DNA of 64,000 nucleotides from Gammaproteobacteria bacterium (GTDB taxonomy: Bacteria; Pseudomonadota; Gammaproteobacteria; Xanthomonadales; Wenzhouxiangellaceae). Shown one piece after another: positions 57,462-64,000 of this stretch. Both the position numbers and the translations under genes were made by a program. Each line of letters opens with the position of its first letter. Position 1 is the stretch's first letter. A model generated the notes under the pieces. The model saw only the letters and a program-made list of their open reading frames with translations, was not told the DNA's origin and made no database searches. The stretch is from the NCBI GenBank assembly GCA_018819105.1, contig JAHJQV010000065.1:62001-126000 (forward strand), given 5' to 3'.

Positions 57462-58463
57462 TCAGCCGATGCCGCAGTTGTTCTTTTCCAGCACCCGCTC
57501 GGCCCGGTAACTGGAGCGCACCAGCGGGCCTGAGACCACTTCCAGAAAGCCCATCTGCAGACCGGCTTCGCGGAATGCCTGGAACTGCTCCGGCGTGACA
57601 TAGCGCTGCACCGGCAGATGGTTGATGGTCGGGCGCAGATACTGGCCGAAGGTGACAATGTCGACACCGATGGCGCGCAGATTCTGCATGCATTCGATCA
57701 CTTCGGCATCGGTCTCACCCAGCCCCAGCATCAGACTGGTCTTGGTGAGCACCTCAGGTCGGTGCTGCTTGGCGTGCTGCAGCACCTGCAGGGTCTGGTC
57801 GTAACCGGCACGCGGATCGCGTACCGGATGGGTCAGCCTTCGTACGGTTTCGACATTCTGTGCAAACACTTCCAGCCCGGCGTCCACCACCGTTTCAATG
57901 CATTGCAGCCGGCCCTGGAAATCCGGTGTCAGCGCTTCCACTGCGGTATCCGCATTGACCTGTTTGATCGCCCGCACACAGGCGGCATAGTGGCCGGCAC
58001 CACCGTCGGGCAGATCGTCACGATCCACCGAGGTCAGCACGATGTAGCGCAGATCCATCAGCCGCACTGATTCGGCGACGTTGGCCGGCTCGTCATGATC
58101 CAGCCAGCCACGCGGGTTGCCGGTGTCCACCGAGCAGAACCGGCAGGCGCGGGTGCACACATCGCCCATCAGCATGATGGTGGCGGTACCGGCATTCCAG
58201 CACTCGCCGATGTTCGGACACTTGGACTCCTCACACACCGTAGCGAGCCGGTGCGTGCGCACGTTGGCCTTGACCGCTTCATACCTGCCGCCAGAAGGCA
58301 ATCGCACACGCAGCCAGGACGGCTTGCGCCCGATCGGCTCGGGCTGATTGCCGGGACGCGAGCGCATGCCGTCTCGGATGGCAGTGAAGCCCTGCGGCTT
58401 CTGTACCTTGTCACCACTTTTGACGGTGATGGGGATGCGTTGTGCGCTGATGGTTTCGCTCAT
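57462..58463 (-). CDS. lipA: lipoyl synthase
   Basis: A 333-residue radical SAM enzyme that inserts two sulfurs into octanoyl groups. The auxiliary cluster cysteines are Cys77, Cys82 and Cys88 ([12 protein letters not shown]). The SAM-binding cluster is Cys103, Cys107 and Cys110 (CTRACRFC). The C-terminal [10 protein letters not shown] supplies the serine ligand of the sacrificial cluster. All expected elements are intact. LipB is not visible nearby. It is on the same strand as argH, 51 bp downstream of it, but is functionally unrelated. Confidence 0.96.
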   Translation of the reverse strand: MSETISAQRIPITVKSGDKVQKPQGFTAIRDGMRSRPGNQPEPIGRKPSWLRVRLPSGGRYEAVKANVRTHRLATVCEESKCPNIGECWNAGTATIMLMGDVCTRACRFCSVDTGNPRGWLDHDEPANVAESVRLMDLRYIVLTSVDRDDLPDGGAGHYAACVRAIKQVNADTAVEALTPDFQGRLQCIETVVDAGLEVFAQNVETVRRLTHPVRDPRAGYDQTLQVLQHAKQHRPEVLTKTSLMLGLGETDAEVIECMQNLRAIGVDIVTFGQYLRPTINHLPVQRYVTPEQFQAFREAGLQMGFLEVVSGPLVRSSYRAERVLEKNNCGIG

Positions 58464-58514
58464 GTGGGTGCTGGCCGTGGCTTAAGCATGACATTTTAAT
58501 CGATGTTCAGTGCA

Positions 58515-59855
58515 TCAGCTGGGGTTGCTGTGGCGATTTGCAACGGCGACAGCCGGGTGCCCCACCAGCTGCTGCAGGCGCTGCTCGATGCGCGCCAGTT
58601 CGAGTCGGGCACAGGCACCGGGTGACACCCGTGCACGCACGCTGTCCTGCGCATCGCGCGCGGCCAGGCTTGGCAGTTCATCGGCCACCTGGCGATAGGC
58701 ACTGCGGAAGCTCTGTCCGGCGGCGACCAGTTCGTTGGCGCGATCGGTGGCATGCATCGCCGGCGTGATCAATGCGCGCATGCGCGCCGTGTCCCAGCGC
58801 AGTCCGCGCAGCAGATCAGGCAGCAGCTGCAGCGCCGGCAGCGCCTGGGCAAAGGCGCGCAGCACTGGCCCCTTGCTGTTTTGCAGATCGCGCTGATAGC
58901 CCGATGGCAGGCTCAGCAGGGCATCAATTTCCACCCGCGCGGCGGCCACTGTGGCGTGGCTGGCACGCAGCAGCTCAATGGTGTCGGGGTTGTGCTTGTT
59001 GGGCATGATCGACGAGCCGGTGCAGTACTCGGCCGGCAGCTCGGCCATGGCGAACTCCTGGGTCACAAACAGACTCAGATCCCAGCTCAGACGACGCAGA
59101 TCGGCGCTGGCGGCATGCAGCGCGTCCAGCGCGCGCAGCTCGACCTTGCCGCGCGCGTTCTGAGCGTACTGCGGATTCACCAGCAGGCGGGCAAAACCCA
59201 GCTCGTCCGCCACGCCGTCGCGATCCAGCGGCAGATTGACCCCAAAGCCCGACGCCGTGCCCAGCGGACAGGCGTCCAGCCAGTCGTGCGTATGCAGCGC
59301 CAGCGCCACATTGTCGACATAGGCTTCGGCGTGTCCGGCCCACCACAGCCCCAGCGTTGATGGCATGGCCTGCTGCAGATGCGTGTGCCCTGGCATCACC
59401 ACCTCGGCCTCGGCTTCGGCGCGCTGCAGACAGACCGTGGCGATGTCGGCATTGCACTGCGCCAGTTGCTGCAGCCGCTGCTTAAGATACAGGCGCATGG
59501 CCACGGCAATCTGGTCGTTGCGGCTGCGTCCGGCGTGCACTCTGGCACCCAGATCACCAAGCTGTTCGACCAGCCAGTGCTCAATCGCGGAATGGCCGTC
59601 CTCGAAGCGCTGATCAAGCACGAAATCGCCCGCCACCAGCGCGGCATCCAGCGCCTGCAGCGATGCCAGCAAACGCTCGGCGTCGGCCGCGGTGAGCAGT
59701 TCGATGCGCGCCAGCCCGCGCACATGCGCCATGCTCGCGCGGATGTCATGGTGGATCAGTTCGCGGTCCAGTTCGACGTCGGCGCCGGCGAGAAAACGCA
59801 TCACCTGGTCATCGGTGGTCGTCTGTCCGGCTTTTTTCCAGATCGGTTCAGTCAT
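58515..59855 (-). CDS. argH: argininosuccinate lyase
   Basis: A 446-residue enzyme of the fumarase/aspartase superfamily that splits argininosuccinate into arginine and fumarate. It contains HAGRSRNDQIAVAMRLY, PGHTHLQQAMPSTLGLWW and the signature GSSIMPNKHNPD with its catalytic serine. It is somewhat shorter at the C-terminus than E. coli ArgH (457). ATG 59855 is the start; the longer frame from 59987 lies in argC and encodes unrelated sequence. It overlaps argC by 8 bp. Confidence 0.95.
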   Translation of the reverse strand: MTEPIWKKAGQTTTDDQVMRFLAGADVELDRELIHHDIRASMAHVRGLARIELLTAADAERLLASLQALDAALVAGDFVLDQRFEDGHSAIEHWLVEQLGDLGARVHAGRSRNDQIAVAMRLYLKQRLQQLAQCNADIATVCLQRAEAEAEVVMPGHTHLQQAMPSTLGLWWAGHAEAYVDNVALALHTHDWLDACPLGTASGFGVNLPLDRDGVADELGFARLLVNPQYAQNARGKVELRALDALHAASADLRRLSWDLSLFVTQEFAMAELPAEYCTGSSIMPNKHNPDTIELLRASHATVAAARVEIDALLSLPSGYQRDLQNSKGPVLRAFAQALPALQLLPDLLRGLRWDTARMRALITPAMHATDRANELVAAGQSFRSAYRQVADELPSLAARDAQDSVRARVSPGACARLELARIEQRLQQLVGHPAVAVANRHSNPS

Positions 59856-60804
59856 GTCGAATTCCCGTGAGCTCATCCAGCCCCAGCGCCAGATTGATGT
59901 TCTGCAGTGCCTGGCTGGCCGCGCCCTTGAGCAGATTGTCCAGCACCACCACCAGCGCGCATCGGCGGCCATCACGCTGATCGACACTGAAGCCGCCGAT
60001 CAGCGCGGCACAGGTTTCCCGCACCTGACTGACCTCCGGGATTTCCTGCTGCACCACAAGCAAAGCTTCATCGGCATAACAGGCCTGAAACTGTGCCCGC
60101 AGCGTGTCGGCATCGGTCGGCTCGCGCAGGGTGACGGCCAGCGTCATGCTGATGCCACGAAACCAACTCGCCACATGCGGCATAAAGCGCACCGTCTGGC
60201 CGAGCCGGTGACTGACCTCCCGTTCATGCACATGCCCGCACAACGCATACGGCAGCAGATTGTCTGCAAGGCGCTGCGGATTGTTGCGCGGTGACGGTGT
60301 GCTGCCGGCACCACTGTAGCCGGACACTCCGAACGCCACCGGCGTGGCCGCGAGCTGTTGCTGCAAAGGCAGCACACCCAGCTGCATGGCGGTGGCATAA
60401 CAGCCCGGATTGCTGATGCGGCGGGTGGCCGTCAGCGCCTTGCGCTGCCACTCGGTGAGGCCATAGGTCCAGTCGTCGGCAAAGCGGTAATCGGCACCCA
60501 GATCCAGAATCAGCGCCCCGGGATGGGCTGCGGCAATGGCCTGCACCCAGGGCTCGCTGTGACCATTTGGTACCGCCAGCACCCACACCTCGGCAGCCAC
60601 TTCGGCAACCTGCTGCGGCTTGAGATCGACAAAACGCTGTCTGCCCTGCCAGTGCGGAATGACTTCTGCCAGGGCGCGACCGGCCTGACTGCCGGAGGAA
60701 GCCAGCACCATTTCAATGCCGTCATGACGCGTCAGCAACCGCAGCAGCTCCGCCCCGGTGTGGCCGCGCGCGCCAATCAGCGCCAGCGATACTCTCTGCT
60801 GCAT
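59848..60804 (-). CDS. argC: N-acetyl-gamma-glutamyl-phosphate reductase
   Basis: A 318-residue NADPH-dependent reductase. The Rossmann motif is ALIGARGHTGAELLRLL at the N-terminus, and the catalytic cysteine is Cys135 in SNPGCYATAMQLG. VSGYSGAG and PHVASWFRG follow. It produces N-acetylglutamate semialdehyde. I start at ATG 60804, one base beyond the stop of the upstream kinase gene. It is complete. Confidence 0.94.
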   Translation of the reverse strand: MQQRVSLALIGARGHTGAELLRLLTRHDGIEMVLASSGSQAGRALAEVIPHWQGRQRFVDLKPQQVAEVAAEVWVLAVPNGHSEPWVQAIAAAHPGALILDLGADYRFADDWTYGLTEWQRKALTATRRISNPGCYATAMQLGVLPLQQQLAATPVAFGVSGYSGAGSTPSPRNNPQRLADNLLPYALCGHVHEREVSHRLGQTVRFMPHVASWFRGISMTLAVTLREPTDADTLRAQFQACYADEALLVVQQEIPEVSQVRETCAALIGGFSVDQRDGRRCALVVVLDNLLKGAASQALQNINLALGLDELTGIRHD

Positions 60805-60805
60805 G

Positions 60806-62170
60806 TCAGGCCGGCTCCCCGATCCTGCCGCTGCTGACCTGTGCGCCTGCGGCCTGTTCCGGCAGCCAGCCGGAGTCACGCTGCAGGGCATCACGGGTGA
60901 GGGCATCGACCTGTGGAAAATCCGCACAGCCGTTCACAAACACCACCCACTCGCCCTGGCGGTGGCTGATGTCGGCGTGCTGAAAATACCAGTTGCTGAT
61001 CGGATTGTTGACCCTGGAGCGCCAGTACAGTTGCGGGCAACGGCTGATCAAAGCCTGCCACAGTGACGCCCCCAGACCCTCGCCGCGTGCCTCCGGGGTC
61101 ACCGCCAGCTTGTCCAGGTAGGGCACGCCATCATGACCGCACAGCACCACGGCGGCAGCACGGTTGCTTTGTGCGATGAGCAGGCCATGCAGCCGGCGTC
61201 CCTGCAACCAGTCCGGCTGCAGCTGGCGCCCGAAACTGGCTTCGATCAGCTGTTCCAGTGCCGCGCGTCGCGGCTCGGGAATGTCTTCCAGCCAGTCGAT
61301 CTGCTCACCCTTGCGCAGCAGGGTGCCGGCACCGCTGTGGGTAAACAGCTCCCGGGTCAGTTTCACCGCCGAGGTGATCGACACCGAAGCCGCCGGCGGC
61401 AGCGGCTCGAGCATGTCGCGGATCTGCTGCAGCTTCAGACGCATGCCGGAATGCACCCAGTCGCGCGCCAGCAGGTCATCGTAATCGCTGCTCAGGCTGA
61501 TCGAGGAAATGATCCGGCCGCTGTCATCCAGCAGCCCGCCGGTGGGGGTGAGGAAGATGATCTTGTATGGCTCGATCTTCCACACCAGCTCACGCGTGGC
61601 GATGTCGGCATTGATATTGAGCACCTGACCGGCGCGGGTTTCACCCAGACAGGCCACCACCGGCAGCATGCCTGCCTCAACGGCGGTGCGGATCGGTGTC
61701 AAATCGATCTGTTTGACCTGACCGACCAGCCCGAGCCGGTCCCGATCTTCGAACTCGCATTCAAAAATGCCGTGCAGCAGGCCGCGTGCGCGCACACCAT
61801 GCTGCTCCAGCCGATCCACCAGCCGCGCGTTCTCGCGATAGATCACTGGCCGCGCCACGGCCATGACATCTTCGGTGGTGACGCGCAGGCCCTCATGTTT
61901 GACCGTGGCAATGCCGGCCTCCTCCAGCGCCTGGTCCAGTTGCTGTCCGGCCCCGTGCAGCACGATCGGATACAGCCCCAAACGATGCAGGAAACCCAGT
62001 GCGGCAGCCAGTTCATCCAGCTGCTCGGCAAGAATGCCGCCACCCACCTTGATCACGGCAAAGTGACTCTCGTTGACCTGGGAAAACTGCTCCAGATACT
62101 GCCTGGCCTCACGCGAGGAACCAAGCTGACCAAGCAGTTCGACGACGATTGGACGAATGCTGTTGATCAT
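60806..62170 (-). CDS. argB: bifunctional N-acetylglutamate synthase/kinase (fused kinase and GNAT domains)
   Basis: A 454-residue protein. Residues 35-290 form an amino-acid kinase domain with AVIKVGGGILAEQLDELAAA and NINADIATRELVW for ATP and acetylglutamate binding. Residues 300-440 are a GNAT domain with LDKLAVTPEARGEGLGASLW. This fused arrangement, NAGS-K, is found in Xanthomonas and Maricaulis, where it carries both first steps of arginine synthesis. It overlaps argE by 4 bp. Regulation by arginine is typical of the family but not tested here. Confidence 0.92.
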   Translation of the reverse strand: MINSIRPIVVELLGQLGSSREARQYLEQFSQVNESHFAVIKVGGGILAEQLDELAAALGFLHRLGLYPIVLHGAGQQLDQALEEAGIATVKHEGLRVTTEDVMAVARPVIYRENARLVDRLEQHGVRARGLLHGIFECEFEDRDRLGLVGQVKQIDLTPIRTAVEAGMLPVVACLGETRAGQVLNINADIATRELVWKIEPYKIIFLTPTGGLLDDSGRIISSISLSSDYDDLLARDWVHSGMRLKLQQIRDMLEPLPPAASVSITSAVKLTRELFTHSGAGTLLRKGEQIDWLEDIPEPRRAALEQLIEASFGRQLQPDWLQGRRLHGLLIAQSNRAAAVVLCGHDGVPYLDKLAVTPEARGEGLGASLWQALISRCPQLYWRSRVNNPISNWYFQHADISHRQGEWVVFVNGCADFPQVDALTRDALQRDSGWLPEQAAGAQVSSGRIGEPA

Positions 62171-63267
62171 GCCTGCGTGCTCCCGGGCAGCGCCTGTGCC
62201 AGCACTGCCGCATACAGTTCAGCGGCGCGATCAAGCTGATCCAGCGCCACCCATTCATCAATGGTGTGGGCCTGGGCGATGTCGCCGGGGCCTAGCACCA
62301 GGGCCGGCATGCCGGCAGCCGAAAACAGCGAGGCTTCGGTCCAGAAATGCACCGGCGGCGACACCGGCAGACCACAGGCCTCGGCAAAAGCGCGGGCGGC
62401 GGCATCGGTCTGCCCGGCCGCCGGCAGTGGCGGGCCGGAAAAAGGCACCTGCCAGCTGGCATGGTCTGGTGCATCGGCCAGGGCCGTCAGAGTATCCAGC
62501 AACGCCTGGTTGTCGGCACCGGGTGGTAACCGTGCCGACCAGTGCAGGTCACATGCGGCGGCGATCACATTGCTCTTCTTGCCGCCTTGCAGCCGACCCA
62601 AATTAAAGCAGGTGCGTCGTCCGGCATCGGCTTCGGCCTGACAATAATCCAGCGCCGCATGCGCCCAGCGCACGGCACGGTGGTTGGCGCTTTCGCTGAG
62701 CGCCTGCGGTTCCGACGAGTGTCCGGCAATGCCGCTGAAATGCCCCAGCACCGAGAGGTAACCGCGATGACTGAACACCGCCTCGCAGCGGGTCGGTTCG
62801 CACACCACCACCTGGGCATAGCGACGCGCGCGGTCGGTCTGCAGAAAGCGCTCCACGCAACAGCCGTTGGAACCTTCCTCGTCGGTGGTGAACAGCAGCG
62901 CCAGTGGCAGCGTGGTGGTTTCTGCCAGCGCCAGCAGCACCGCCGCTGCCCCCTTGATGTCGCAGGCCCCGCGGCCATAGGCGCGCTCATCGCGCAGCGT
63001 CAGCTGCAAAGGCGGCAGTTGCCAGCCATCACCGCATGGCACCGTGTCCAGGTGGCAGTTGAACAGCACCTCTGGTGCGCCGCGCACGGCCAGAAAGCTG
63101 ACATGGCCGTTGCCATGATCGCTGATCTCGACGCGGCAATCAGGCTCCAGCACCGCGCGCAGATACTCGAACATCGGCGAGTCTGCGCTCAGATCACGCG
63201 GTGGATTCTGGCTGTCGAAGGCAAGGAGTTGTTGTAAATGATCAAGTGTTTGCTGTCTAATGTTCAT
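62167..63267 (-). CDS. argE: acetylornithine/acetylcitrulline deacetylase, M20 family
   Basis: A 366-residue M20 metallohydrolase. Zinc ligands are visible in FNCHLDTVP, GRGACDIKG, FTTDEEGSNG and CEPTRCEAV. In Xanthomonas the homologue next to the fused kinase acts on N-acetylcitrulline after an acetylornithine transcarbamylase. Here no transcarbamylase gene is in view, so either specificity is possible. ATG 63267 overlaps the argG stop (ATGA). The long frame to 63396 is inside argG and unrelated. Confidence 0.9.
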   Translation of the reverse strand: MNIRQQTLDHLQQLLAFDSQNPPRDLSADSPMFEYLRAVLEPDCRVEISDHGNGHVSFLAVRGAPEVLFNCHLDTVPCGDGWQLPPLQLTLRDERAYGRGACDIKGAAAVLLALAETTTLPLALLFTTDEEGSNGCCVERFLQTDRARRYAQVVVCEPTRCEAVFSHRGYLSVLGHFSGIAGHSSEPQALSESANHRAVRWAHAALDYCQAEADAGRRTCFNLGRLQGGKKSNVIAAACDLHWSARLPPGADNQALLDTLTALADAPDHASWQVPFSGPPLPAAGQTDAAARAFAEACGLPVSPPVHFWTEASLFSAAGMPALVLGPGDIAQAHTIDEWVALDQLDRAAELYAAVLAQALPGSTQA

Positions 63268-64000
63268 GAAGATTGTCGCCTGATTTTCGCTGCCAGGGTG
63301 GAGCTTTGACCAATCAGCTTGACGAAGCCCTCGGCCTGTTCCGGCGTCCACGATGCCGATTGTGCGTACACCGATTCCGCGTCTCGCAGAATCCACGGCG
63401 AATCGATCGCCACCGCGTGGATGTCACCGCCGCTGCTGGCCAGCGTGACCGTGCCGCTGACAAAGCGATTGCTGCTGTGCAGATAGGCATGCAGGTCTGC
63501 CATTTGCGGCTCGTAGAAAAATCCGTTGTAGACCAGTTCTGCCCAGCGTGCGGCGATGATGTGTCGAAACTGGTTCTGGAAGCGCGTGTTGACTGCCTCC
63601 TGCAGCGCCCGCTGCGCCACCAGCAGACCATCGATGCCCGGACATTCAAACACGATGCGGCCTTTCAGGCCAATGCTGACATCGCCGGTATAGACATGGC
63701 GACCGATGCCCCAGGCACCCAGTTCATGATTGAGCCGCGCCAGCAATTCAGGACCAGGCAATGCCTCGCCGTTCAGCGCTGTGGGCACACCACCGGCAAA
63801 CTCCAGCGACCAGCTGGCCTCGCCTGCCGGCCAGTCCGCACGCGCTGCACACCAGACACGGGTGTCGTCCCGGGGTGCGGCAAACTCATCGATCTCGGCC
63901 CCGGACAGGGTCACGCCGAGCAGATTCTCGTTGATGGAGTAGCGGCTGGCGTTATCCGGCACCTCGATGCCGGCCTGTTGCAGCCATTCCAGCTCGTGCT
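63264..64000 (-). CDS. argG: argininosuccinate synthase, C-terminal part (cut by window end)
   Basis: The minus-strand gene continues past position 64000. The visible 245 residues correspond to the C-terminal part of ArgG: ASRYSINENLLGVTLSG, the tetramer-region GRHVYTGDVSIGLKGRIVFE, and a final domain with FVSGTVTL. It condenses citrulline and aspartate, using ATP. It is the first visible gene of the argG-argE-argB-argC-argH operon. The N-terminal ATP-binding portion is outside the window. Confidence 0.94.
   Translation of the reverse strand, partial: HELEWLQQAGIEVPDNASRYSINENLLGVTLSGAEIDEFAAPRDDTRVWCAARADWPAGEASWSLEFAGGVPTALNGEALPGPELLARLNHELGAWGIGRHVYTGDVSIGLKGRIVFECPGIDGLLVAQRALQEAVNTRFQNQFRHIIAARWAELVYNGFFYEPQMADLHAYLHSSNRFVSGTVTLASSGGDIHAVAIDSPWILRDAESVYAQSASWTPEQAEGFVKLIGQSSTLAAKIRRQSS

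Noticed and set aside
59856-59987. N-terminal extension of argH
   Set aside because: The tryptophan- and arginine-rich translation lies inside argC in another frame and is not part of the lyase.
1-64000. CRISPR arrays, tRNA or rRNA genes, intact insertion sequences, prophage
   Set aside because: I looked for regularly spaced repeats, tRNA T-loop/CCA patterns and transposase motifs and found none; a covariance-model search would be needed to exclude small RNAs.

Overview
This window is about 60 % G+C and densely coded, with operons whose genes often overlap by 4 bp. The gene set is gammaproteobacterial: tusDCBE sulfur relay, EpmA, a BepA-type M48 protease, PhoBR and Pst, RarA and lipoyl synthase. 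A fused acetylglutamate kinase/GNAT protein sits in an argG-argE-argB-argC-argH order, which recalls the Xanthomonadales (Lysobacterales) and related marine lineages. That placement is an inference. I saw no rRNA, tRNA, CRISPR array, prophage or intact insertion sequence.

Layout. 1-3.4 kb: an ATP-grasp protein, two GNAT acetyltransferases, and an ECF-like sigma factor paired with a small membrane protein. 3.5-5.5 kb: an arsRC-acr3 arsenic resistance operon. 5.6-6.2 kb: a VapBC-type toxin-antitoxin pair. 6.4-9.4 kb: rarA and a DUF3592 membrane protein. 9.38-9.65 kb: a 275-bp non-coding element built of nested inverted repeats. 9.7-14.7 kb: a beta-lactamase-fold hydrolase, a small membrane protein, a Sel1-repeat 2OG-Fe(II) oxygenase and two SDR oxidoreductases. 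14.7-17.5 kb (minus strand): tusDCBE, glutaredoxin and an NAD-type isocitrate dehydrogenase. 17.5-19.1 kb: BepA-like protease.

19.1-45.7 kb is a phosphate island. It holds phoB-phoR-pstS-like-ppk1-ppx-epmA; a seven-gene TonB operon (DUF3450, two ExbB-type proteins, ExbD, TonB, a TPR protein and a TonB-dependent receptor); a divergently transcribed secreted beta-helix-like protein; pstC-pstA-pstB-phoU; and a DUF47-pit pair. I can read Pho-box-like direct repeats at four promoters: phoB, the TonB operon, the beta-helix gene and pstC. In three of them a -10 hexamer lies 9-10 bp downstream of the box. The simplest reading is that the whole TonB uptake system and the secreted protein belong to the Pho regulon and acquire a phosphorus source across the outer membrane under starvation. 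This is the most interesting system in the window.

45.7-50.7 kb (minus strand): a penicillin-acylase-family hydrolase, an AlkA-type glycosylase, a SecB-like protein and a VanY-type peptidase with an unknown N-terminal half. 50.8-56.0 kb: a GldA/GldF/GldG-type ABC exporter with DUF4340 and DUF423 proteins. 56.3-57.5 kb: a succinylglutamate desuccinylase/aspartoacylase-type zinc hydrolase. 57.5-64 kb: lipA and the arginine operon, with argG cut by the window end.

A second recurring feature is that several genes without a Shine-Dalgarno sequence have a -10 hexamer ending 6-7 nt before an ATG. The clearest case is the divergent tusD/M48 pair, which share one palindromic ATTATAAT. This suggests leaderless transcripts.
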